NCBI GenBank assembly: GCA_005786775.1
Contig: SYDD01000192.1
Location: 1-10,123 of the forward strand
DNA length: 10,123 nucleotides
Reading direction: 5' to 3'
From: Opitutaceae bacterium
GTDB lineage: Bacteria; Verrucomicrobiota; Verrucomicrobiia; Opitutales; Opitutaceae
Both the position numbers and the translations under genes were made by a program. Below, piece by piece: positions 1-5,497 of this stretch. Numbering within the stretch: position 1 is the first letter of the stretch; each line of letters starts with the position of its first letter. The notes beneath the pieces were generated by a model. The model did not search any database and had not been told where the DNA came from. It saw nothing but the letters and a program-made list of their open reading frames with translations.

Positions 1-1
1 C

Positions 2-334
2 GGCAAGGCCAATGAAGTGTCGGACGCGATCAAGAAGGGCACCGCGAACGCCCACAAGCACCTCGTGAACGTGAAGCTCAAGGGCGACACGATCCCGCAC
101 GACGTCTTCGGCCAGTACGATGGCGGCAAGGTGCTCCTGCGCCCGGCCTCCCCCGGCACGGGCTTGATCGCCGGCGGTGGCGTCCGCGCGGTCCTCGAGG
201 CGGCGGGAGTGAAGAACATCCTCACCAAGTCGATGGGCTCCTCCAATCATATCGCCGTGGTCCACGCCACTCTCGATGGCCTGCGCAAGCTGCGTCTCGC
301 CGCGGACGTCGCCCAGGTCCGTCAGACTGCCTGA
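2..334 (+). CDS. rpsE: 30S ribosomal protein S5, C-terminal part (5' end outside window)
   Basis: The reading frame is open from base 2 and ends at TGA 332-334, giving the last 110 residues of S5, a small-subunit protein near the mRNA entry side that supports decoding accuracy. The first visible residues, GKANEVSDAIKKG, match the conserved segment that opens the C-terminal S5 domain. The signature ASPGTGLIAGGGVRAVLEAAG (near visible residues 50-70) and GSSNHIAVVHATLDGL are characteristic. A GTG at 17 is an internal valine and not the start, because homology continues upstream of it to the window edge. The gene is followed by 82 bp with a strong hairpin and then rplO; rpmD (L30), which often lies here, is absent. 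The identification is secure; the N-terminal double-stranded-RNA-binding-like domain cannot be seen. Confidence 0.97.
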   Translation, partial: GKANEVSDAIKKGTANAHKHLVNVKLKGDTIPHDVFGQYDGGKVLLRPASPGTGLIAGGGVRAVLEAAGVKNILTKSMGSSNHIAVVHATLDGLRKLRLAADVAQVRQTA

Positions 335-371
335 GTCGTTCCCGCTCCCAACCTGTCCCTTTGTCATCCGA

Positions 372-400
372 GTCGCCCCGGCCCATCAGCCCGGGGCGGC
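372..400 (+). promoter_or_regulatory. Strong RNA hairpin in the rpsE-rplO spacer
   Basis: Bases 372-381 pair with 391-400 in a 10-bp stem (nine Watson-Crick pairs and one G-U) around a 9-nt loop, cccatcagc. No T-tract follows, so it does not look like an intrinsic terminator. It ends five bases before the GAGGA ribosome-binding site of rplO and occupies the position where rpmD would normally lie. Possible roles are a ribosomal-protein feedback site, an mRNA processing or stability element, or an incidental GC-rich stem. The pairing is seen directly; the function is inferred. Confidence 0.5.
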
Positions 401-405
401 GCCCT

Positions 406-410
406 GAGGA
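406..410 (+). promoter_or_regulatory. Shine-Dalgarno site of rplO
   Basis: GAGGA ends six bases before the ATG at 417. It is one of only two well-placed Shine-Dalgarno-like motifs in this operon (the other precedes rpsD), and it supports the ATG as the rplO start. Confidence 0.75.
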
Positions 411-416
411 AATCCC

Positions 417-863
417 ATGAAGCTCCACGAACTGAAGAACGTCCCCGGTGCGGTGCACCGCAAGAAGCGCGTTGGCTGCGGCGAAGGCGGCGGCCACGGC
501 AAGACCAGCACCAAGGGCGGCAAGGGCCAGACCGCCCGCTCCGGCGGCAGCATCCGCCCCGGCTTTGAGGGCGGTCAGATGCCCCTCTACCGGAAGCTCC
601 CGCACCGCGGGTTCAACAATTACAACCACCGGATCGAGATCGCCGTGGTCAACATCGGGGCCCTGGCGGGTCTAGACGCCAAGGTGACCGAGGTCGACGC
701 CGGGGTCCTTGCCAGCCACGGCCTGATCCGGGCGGGTGAGACTTCCGTCAAGGTCCTGGGCGATGGCGAGCTGAGCCGCGCCCTCAAGGTCACGGCGGCC
801 CGGTTCTCGGGCTCGGCCAAGGCCAAGATTGAAAAGGCCGGTGGCCAGGCCATCGTGGCCTGA
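417..863 (+). CDS. rplO: 50S ribosomal protein L15
   Basis: This 148-residue protein is L15, a large-subunit assembly protein that contacts 23S rRNA. The N-terminus is diagnostic: MKLHELKNVPGAVHRKKRVG, then a Gly/Lys-rich stretch with GHGKTSTKGGKGQ, RSGGSIRPGFEGGQMPLYRKLPHRGF at about residues 41-67. The C-terminal globular part (about residues 70-148) contains the conserved VKVLGDGELSRALKVTAARFS region. The length is normal for the family (E. coli about 144). The start is ATG 417, with GAGGA six bases upstream. It lies between rpsE and secY as in the standard spc operon, with 82 bp upstream and 100 bp to the secY GTG. Nothing in the protein looks truncated. Confidence 0.98.
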   Translation: MKLHELKNVPGAVHRKKRVGCGEGGGHGKTSTKGGKGQTARSGGSIRPGFEGGQMPLYRKLPHRGFNNYNHRIEIAVVNIGALAGLDAKVTEVDAGVLASHGLIRAGETSVKVLGDGELSRALKVTAARFSGSAKAKIEKAGGQAIVA

Positions 864-893
864 TAACTCGTACCGTTCCCCTTCCCGTTCCCT

Positions 894-930
894 CCGTCCC
901 GGCCCCCAGGGTCGTGGCGGGGTGGGGCGG
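894..930 (+). promoter_or_regulatory. GC-rich imperfect hairpin in the rplO-secY spacer
   Basis: Bases 894-906 pair with 919-930: C-G pairs, two G-U pairs and one bulged G at 902, around a 12-nt loop. It lies in the 100-bp gap between the rplO stop and the GTG of secY. There is no T-tract, so termination is unlikely. It may affect mRNA stability or secY translation; this is inference from base pairing only. Confidence 0.35.
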
Positions 931-963
931 CTCCCGGCGCCCTCCCTCGCAATTCTCCCCGCT

Positions 964-2469
964 GTGTTTTCCGCCTTCACGAATTCCCTGAAGATTCCGG
1001 AGCTGCGCTCGCGCATCTTCTACACCCTGTCGTTACTCTTCGTCTCGCGGGTGGCCTCGATCATCCCGCTCCCGGGTATCGATCCGGCGCCCCTGCAGAA
1101 GTTCTTTGCCGAACAGGCCGCGACCGGCGCGGGCAACCTCATCGGGCTCTACAACATGTTCACCGGCGGCGCCCTGACCAAGGGTGCCATCGCCGCGCTG
1201 GGCATCATGCCGTACATCAGCGCCTCGATCATCTTCCAGCTGATGACCGCGGTCGTCCCGGCCCTCAGCCGGCTCCAACAGGAAGGTGATGTCGGCCGGC
1301 AGAAGCTGACCCAGTATACGCGTTACGCGACGGTGCTGATCTGCCTGATCCAAGGAACCCTGCTGATCCTGGCGCTCAATAACCCGGGGCAGTTGTTCCC
1401 GGGCTACGACGTCTCCACCTACGGTCCGATCGTTATCATCAGCAAGTGGAGCTTTATTATCACTTCGGTCATCTTCATGACCGCGGGCACGATGCTCCTG
1501 ATGTGGCTGGGTGAGCAGATCACCCAGCGCGGGATCGGCAACGGCGTCTCTCTGCTCATCACGGTCGGCATCCTGGCGGACATTCCCGGCGCGGCGCAGC
1601 AGACCTACAGCCTGTTCTTCAAGCCCGTGGGCACCGGCCCCAGCCTCGGCGTCCCGCAGGCCGTGGTGATGCTGACCCTCTTCGTCGTCGTGACGATGGG
1701 GATCATCGCGGTGGTGCAGGCCCAGCGGAAGATTCCGGTGCAGTACGCGAAGCGCGTGGTCGGGAACAAGGTGATGGGCGGCCAGAGCTCCTTCCTGCCC
1801 CTGAAGGTGAACTATTCCGGTGTGATGCCCGTCATCTTCGCTAGCGCCATTTTGCTCTTCCCCCAGCAGATCTTCTCCTGGATCGGTGCGACCTACAATC
1901 TGAAGTTCCTAACCGAGTTTTCGCAGAACTTGCTGCGCGGGCACTGGACCTACTACGCGCTCTACACGACCCTCATCCTGTTTTTCAGCTACTTTTGGGT
2001 CTCAGTGATGTTCAAGCCGATCCAGATCGCGGACGATCTGAAGAAGTACGGCGGCTACGTCCCCGGGGTGCGTCCGGGTGAGCCGACCGCTCAGTTCCTC
2101 GACTTCATCATGACGCGGCTGACCCTAGCTGGCGCGATCTTCCTGACCGTCATCGCGATCATGCCGGACGTGCTGCTCTTCGAGCTGAATGTGCCGACCC
2201 GCATCGCCTATTTCTTTGGCGGCACGGGTATGCTGATCACCGTCGGTGTCATCCTGGATACGATGCGCCAGATCGAGACTTTCCTGCTGCAGCGTCATTA
2301 CGACGGTTTCCTAAAGAGGGGCCGCATCCGGGCGCGCAGTGCGAGCCCGCAGCAGGCTTCGGCCGGCGAGGCGTTGAGCCAGGAGGCGGTGATGAAACTG
2401 GCCTTACCGATGTTCGGGCTGCTGCTGCTCGGCACCGCGATCTGGGCCTATAAGGCCTTTTTGAAATAA
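964..2469 (+). CDS. secY: Preprotein translocase channel subunit SecY, with extra C-terminal hydrophobic segment
   Basis: SecY is the ten-helix channel of the SecYEG translocon in the inner membrane. From GTG 964 it has 501 residues. The start was chosen because FSAFTNSLKIPELRSRIFY is the usual SecY N-terminus; the open frame extends upstream to TTG 829 but lies inside rplO there. TM1 is about residues 19-36. The plug and TM2 region (GLYNMFTGGALTKGAIAALG, then IMPYISASIIFQLM) spans about 61-94. GNGVSLLI lies at 192-199, the cytosolic loop QRKIPVQYAKRVVG at 254-267, and the TM8/9 loop KKYGGYVPGVRPGEPTAQFL at 360-379. The family normally ends soon after the segment RHYDGFLKRGRIR (444-456). Here about 45 further residues include a hydrophobic helix at about 479-497. 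No Shine-Dalgarno precedes the GTG. Confidence 0.97.
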   Translation: MFSAFTNSLKIPELRSRIFYTLSLLFVSRVASIIPLPGIDPAPLQKFFAEQAATGAGNLIGLYNMFTGGALTKGAIAALGIMPYISASIIFQLMTAVVPALSRLQQEGDVGRQKLTQYTRYATVLICLIQGTLLILALNNPGQLFPGYDVSTYGPIVIISKWSFIITSVIFMTAGTMLLMWLGEQITQRGIGNGVSLLITVGILADIPGAAQQTYSLFFKPVGTGPSLGVPQAVVMLTLFVVVTMGIIAVVQAQRKIPVQYAKRVVGNKVMGGQSSFLPLKVNYSGVMPVIFASAILLFPQQIFSWIGATYNLKFLTEFSQNLLRGHWTYYALYTTLILFFSYFWVSVMFKPIQIADDLKKYGGYVPGVRPGEPTAQFLDFIMTRLTLAGAIFLTVIAIMPDVLLFELNVPTRIAYFFGGTGMLITVGVILDTMRQIETFLLQRHYDGFLKRGRIRARSASPQQASAGEALSQEAVMKLALPMFGLLLLGTAIWAYKAFLK

Positions 2470-2482
2470 GGCCTTTACTTCC

Positions 2483-2917
2483 TTGTCCGCGGCTGGCATC
2501 TCCGACCACCCGGTGGGATTCAGCCCCGCCGCCCAGTCCAAAGTCGTTCTCCTCGGTTCTCCCGCGGAGGGCGGTGTTCCCCTTGTTTTTCGTTCTTTGA
2601 ATCTTGAGCACGTCTCTCCCGCTCTCCTGAAGGGGCGGGGGATTTCGCCCCTTGGGGCCCAGCCGGGTCCTAAGGATGAAGTGGCCTTGCTGGCGCTGTT
2701 GCGCCGCTGGTTCTTCGCGCGCAAACCTGAAGCGGGCTTTGTCCTCACGGACTTCCCGGCTACGCTGCTCCAAGCCAAAGTGTTTGACGAATGGTTGGAA
2801 ACCCGGGGGGAGGCGCTCTGCGCCGTGCTTGCCGGTCCCGGCGCCCCAGCGGCGCTCGTTGAACACTATGGGACGCTCGGTCTCCTCCGGGAGACCGTCG
2901 TTCCCGTGCACCCGTGA
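2483..2917 (+). CDS. Degenerate adenylate-kinase-like protein (probable pseudoenzyme) in the adk position
   Basis: This is a 144-codon ORF between secY and map, where many bacteria carry adk. Several segments line up with adenylate kinase. KVVLLGSPAEGGVP (20-33) matches the P-loop strand and turn. NLEHVSPALLKG (40-51) resembles the GIPQISTGDMLRA segment. GPKDEVALLALLRRWF (62-77) matches VPDELVIALVKERI, and GFVLTDFPATLLQAKVFDE (85-103) matches GFLLDGFPRTIPQADAL. ALCAVLAGPGAPAALVEHY (111-129) resembles the strand and helix before the LID. Key residues are changed: the P-loop Lys-Gly-Thr is Gly31-Val32-Pro33, and the Arg of DGFPRT is Ala93. LID and C-terminal core are missing, so kinase activity is unlikely. 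There is no ATG; TTG 2483 (weak AAGG upstream) or GTG 2513 may be the start. The stop overlaps the map GTG, suggesting translational coupling. The homology is by eye. Confidence 0.72.
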   Translation: MSAAGISDHPVGFSPAAQSKVVLLGSPAEGGVPLVFRSLNLEHVSPALLKGRGISPLGAQPGPKDEVALLALLRRWFFARKPEAGFVLTDFPATLLQAKVFDEWLETRGEALCAVLAGPGAPAALVEHYGTLGLLRETVVPVHP

Positions 2918-3693
2918 CCATCCCGCTCAAGAACGCCGAGGGGATCGCCCGGATGCGCGCCGCGTGCGCCATCGCCGCCACCGTGCTTGAGGAGCTCAAG
3001 CCGCTGGTCCGGCCAGGCGTCGCGACTCAGGACTTGGAAGAAGCGGGCCGGTCAGCGATCGCCCGCTTGGGCGCCCGCAGCGCCTGTTATGGTTACCAGC
3101 ACGGATCCCGGCGCTATCCGGCGCACACCTGCATCTCGGTGAACGAGGAGGTGGTGCACGGAATTCCGTCTTTGCGGCGGGTGTTGCGCGACGGGGATAT
3201 CGTTTCCCTAGACATTGTTGTCTGGCACGAGGGTTATGTGGGCGACAACGCCTGCACTCTCCCGGTGGGTCTGATCTCCCCGGAGCGCGCCCGGTTGCTG
3301 CAGGTAAGCCACGAGGCCCTCGACTGCGGCATCCAGCAGGCCCGCGTGGGCCAGCGTATCGGCGACATCTCGGCGGCGATCCAGCAGCACGTGGAGGCCG
3401 CGGGTTTCAGCGTAGTGCGGGATATGGTCGGACACGGGGTGGGCGTGCGGATGCACGAGCCCCCGGAGATTCCGAACTTCGGCCGCCGCGGTACCGGCGA
3501 CCGGATCCGTCCCGGTATGACCCTGGCGATCGAGCCGATGGTCAACGCGGGCGGGTACCGCACCAAAACCCTCGACGATGGTTGGACGGTCGTGACTGTT
3601 GATGGTTCGGCCTCCGCCCATTTCGAGCATACCGTGCTGACGACCGAGTCCGGGCCAGAAATCCTCACCGTCCCGCGGGCGCCGCTCTCCTGA
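2914..3693 (+). CDS. map: Type I methionine aminopeptidase
   Basis: This cytosolic dinuclear metallopeptidase removes the initiator methionine from nascent proteins after deformylation. Its 259 residues match the usual length (E. coli 264). All five metal ligands can be placed: Asp100 (SLDIVV), Asp111 (VGDNACT), His174 (GHGVG), Glu207 (AIEPMVNAGG) and Glu238 (SAHFEHT). His82 in VHGIPS and His181 in MHEPPEIPNFG match the conserved substrate-contacting histidines. DGWTVVTVDGSASAHFEHTV (222-241) is the family's C-terminal signature. It lacks the N-terminal zinc-finger or linker extension of larger forms. The GTG start at 2914 overlaps the upstream TGA (2915-2917) as GTGA, with no close Shine-Dalgarno, so reinitiation after the upstream ORF is likely. 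infA and rpmJ, often next, are absent; rpsM follows after 61 bp. Confidence 0.97.
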   Translation: MTIPLKNAEGIARMRAACAIAATVLEELKPLVRPGVATQDLEEAGRSAIARLGARSACYGYQHGSRRYPAHTCISVNEEVVHGIPSLRRVLRDGDIVSLDIVVWHEGYVGDNACTLPVGLISPERARLLQVSHEALDCGIQQARVGQRIGDISAAIQQHVEAAGFSVVRDMVGHGVGVRMHEPPEIPNFGRRGTGDRIRPGMTLAIEPMVNAGGYRTKTLDDGWTVVTVDGSASAHFEHTVLTTESGPEILTVPRAPLS

Positions 3694-3754
3694 GCCTCAA
3701 GATTCCCTCCTCCCTTTTCTCCACTGTTTCCACCTAACCCATCCGTTCCTCATC

Positions 3755-4135
3755 ATGCCTCGTCTCCTCGGCGTTGAAATTCCCGCGAAGAAGAAAGTCG
3801 CGTACTCCCTGCGTTACATCAACGGGATCGGGCCCACGCGGGCCGATCAGCTCGTTAAGGAAGCGGGCCTGAACCCCGACATGCGGGCGCAGGACCTGAC
3901 CGAGGAGCAGCTGAATAAGATTCTGCACCTGATCACCGACCACAAGTGGGTGCTCGAGGGTGATCTTCGCCGCGAGATCGCAGCGAACCTGAAGCGCCTC
4001 CAGGCGATCAATTGCTATCGTGGTATCCGCCACCGCCGCAGCCTCCCGGTGCGCGGCCAGCGCACCAGCACCAATGCCCGGACCCGTAAGGGCCCGCGCA
4101 AGACCGTTGGTGTCACGAAAGCCAAGGAAGCCTAA
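3755..4135 (+). CDS. rpsM: 30S ribosomal protein S13
   Basis: S13 lies in the head of the small subunit, bridges to the 50S subunit and contacts the P-site tRNA. The 126-residue product shows the helix-two-turns-helix region (YINGIGPTRADQLVKEAGLN, about 22-41), VLEGDLRREIAANLKRL (about 67-83), and the near-invariant basic tail CYRGIRHRRSLPVRGQRT, NARTRKGPRK (about 88-117). The family is typically 118-126 residues, so it is full length. The start is ATG 3755, whose product begins MPRLLGVEIP as expected. The leader ccgttcctcatc has no Shine-Dalgarno match. It is the first gene of the alpha-operon segment, with rpsK starting 12 bp after its stop. Confidence 0.98.
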   Translation: MPRLLGVEIPAKKKVAYSLRYINGIGPTRADQLVKEAGLNPDMRAQDLTEEQLNKILHLITDHKWVLEGDLRREIAANLKRLQAINCYRGIRHRRSLPVRGQRTSTNARTRKGPRKTVGVTKAKEA

Positions 4136-4147
4136 ACCCTCACCGTC

Positions 4148-4792
4148 ATGGCCGAAGAAAAGTCCGCTCCCAAGAAAGAGAAGCCCGCCAAGCCCGCCGC
4201 TGAAGGCGCGCCGGCTGCCGCCCCCGCCGAGAAGAAGGCAAAGGCCCCAAAGGCCGCTGCTGACAAGGTGGCAAAGCCCGGCGCCGAAGGTGCCGCCCCG
4301 GCGGAGGCCGCGGCGCCTGCGGAGGCCGCGGCGCCTGCCAAACCCGTGGAGATGGTCCACGGTGTGGCCCGCCAGCCAACCGCGGAGGAACTCCTCAAGG
4401 AGGAGCTGGGCGCGATCAAGGTCCGCAAGGCCAAGGGATCGAAGAACGTCATCTCTGGCGTCGCGAACGTCCTGGCTTCCTTCAACAACACGATCGTCTC
4501 GATCACCGACCAGAAGGGCGCCGTGATTGCGTGGTCCTCCGCCGGCAAGTGCAACTTCCGCGGTTCCCGCAAGTCTACCGCGTACGCCGCCCAGGTGGTG
4601 GCCCAAGATGCCGCGCGCAACGCGATGTCCCACGGCCTCAAGGATGTCGTGATCCGCGTATCCGGTCCTGGCCTCGGCCGCGATTCGGCCATCCGCGCCC
4701 TTCAGGCCATCGGTCTGGAAATCACCTCGATCGTCGACGTGACGCCCATCCCGCACAACGGCTGCCGACCCCGCAAGCGTCGTCGCGTCTAA
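4148..4792 (+). CDS. rpsK: 30S ribosomal protein S11 with long Lys/Ala/Pro-rich N-terminal extension
   Basis: S11 sits on the 30S platform and takes part in mRNA exit-site and E-site organisation. Residues about 91-214 are a normal S11: GVANVLASFNNTIVSITDQK (104-123), KCNFRGSRKSTAYAAQVVAQ, VSGPGLGRDSAIRAL, and the invariant end DVTPIPHNGCRPRKRRRV. The full product has 214 residues against about 129 in E. coli. The extra ~90 N-terminal residues are mostly Lys, Ala, Pro and Glu, low in complexity, and include a duplicated AEAAAP unit. They end in a more ordered segment, RQPTAEELLKEELGAIKVRK (75-94). ATG 4148 begins 12 bp after rpsM and is taken as the start. ATG 4352 (Met69) is an alternative giving about 146 residues. 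Neither has a well-placed Shine-Dalgarno; AAGGA at 4124-4128 is 19 bases from ATG 4148. Confidence 0.96.
   Translation: MAEEKSAPKKEKPAKPAAEGAPAAAPAEKKAKAPKAAADKVAKPGAEGAAPAEAAAPAEAAAPAKPVEMVHGVARQPTAEELLKEELGAIKVRKAKGSKNVISGVANVLASFNNTIVSITDQKGAVIAWSSAGKCNFRGSRKSTAYAAQVVAQDAARNAMSHGLKDVVIRVSGPGLGRDSAIRALQAIGLEITSIVDVTPIPHNGCRPRKRRRV
4301..4336 (+). repeat. Perfect tandem duplication of an 18-bp unit in the rpsK extension
   Basis: The unit gcggaggccgcggcgcct occurs twice in a row (4301-4318 and 4319-4336), encoding AEAAAP-AEAAAP at residues 52-63 of S11. The copies are identical at the nucleotide level, including synonymous positions, which points to recent slippage in a low-complexity coding region. 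Confidence 0.9.
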
Positions 4793-4824
4793 GCCCGCGC
4801 GCGCCCTCCACAACCCTTCGCACC

Positions 4825-4828
4825 AGGA
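4825..4828 (+). promoter_or_regulatory. Shine-Dalgarno-like site of rpsD
   Basis: AGGA ends six bases before ATG 4835. It supports the rpsD start and contrasts with rpsM, rpsK, rpoA and rplQ, which lack a motif at this spacing. Confidence 0.55.
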
Positions 4829-4834
4829 TTTACC

Positions 4835-5446
4835 ATGGCTCGTTACACCGGCCCCACCACCCGCATCAGCCGCCGTTTTGGCCAGCACCTGCTCGGCTCC
4901 GGCAAGGCGCTCGAGCGCCGCGGCTATCCGCCCGGCCAGCACGGCCCGAAGCTCCGCCGGAAGGTCTCCGAATACGCGGTTGGCCTCAATGAGAAGCAGA
5001 AGCTGCGCTACATCTACGGCCTGCTGGAACGCCAGTTCCGCCGCGTCTTCGAGATTGCCAAGCGCGAGCGCGGCGTCACGGGCGAGCGCTTCCTGCAGCT
5101 CCTCGAGACCCGCCTCGACAGCACTGTTTATCTCCTTGGCCTAGCCAAGAGTCGCGCCGCCGCCCGGCAGTTCGTCAACCACGGGCACATCCGCGTGAAC
5201 GGCCACAAGGTCGATATCGCGAGCTACAACGTGCAGGCTGGGGATGAGATCGAGGTGAAAAACACCCCGGCCTCGCGCCAGCTGGCCACTCGTTGCCTTG
5301 AGGAGAACCGCATCCGGAACGTTCCGGGCTGGCTCACCATGAATCCCGAGGCCTTCAAGGCCTCTGTCGTCCGCCTCCCCACGCGCGAGGAGATGACACA
5401 AGAGGTCAACGAGCAGCTGATCGTCGAGTTTTACTCGCGGTTTTAA
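4835..5446 (+). CDS. rpsD: 30S ribosomal protein S4 (zinc-independent form)
   Basis: S4 nucleates 30S assembly by binding 16S rRNA and in many bacteria also autoregulates the alpha operon. The 203-residue product matches the family length (E. coli 206). It begins MARYTGPTTRISRRFG and carries YPPGQHGPKLRRKVSEYAVG (31-50), NEKQKLRYIYGLLERQFRR (52-70), and ERFLQLLETRLDSTVYLLG (about 84-102). The S4 RNA-binding domain follows, with SRAAARQFVNHGHIRVNGHKVDIASY at about 105-130. The C-terminus NEQLIVEFYSRF is typical. The N-terminal region has no cysteines, so this is the form without the four-Cys zinc site. It lies 42 bp after rpsK and 51 bp before rpoA. An S4 feedback site on this mRNA is possible but none is recognised. 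Confidence 0.98.
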   Translation: MARYTGPTTRISRRFGQHLLGSGKALERRGYPPGQHGPKLRRKVSEYAVGLNEKQKLRYIYGLLERQFRRVFEIAKRERGVTGERFLQLLETRLDSTVYLLGLAKSRAAARQFVNHGHIRVNGHKVDIASYNVQAGDEIEVKNTPASRQLATRCLEENRIRNVPGWLTMNPEAFKASVVRLPTREEMTQEVNEQLIVEFYSRF

Positions 5447-5497
5447 GCACGGCCTCCGGTCCCAACCACGTTTCTTCACCTGCAGAACTCCCCCGCC

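Noticed and set aside
222..629. 135-codon ORF on the - strand over rpsE and rplO
   Set aside because: Antisense shadow with Ala/Arg/Gly-biased sequence; both overlapped genes are unambiguous.
829..963. Longer secY starting at TTG 829
   Set aside because: The extra 45 residues overlap the end of rplO, are Pro/Arg/Ser-rich and precede the normal SecY N-terminus at GTG 964.
3734..4942. 402-codon ORF on the - strand across rpsM, rpsK and the start of rpsD
   Set aside because: It is antisense to three clear ribosomal-protein genes, with Gly/Arg/Leu-rich low-complexity translation caused by the GC-biased opposite strand; no family features.
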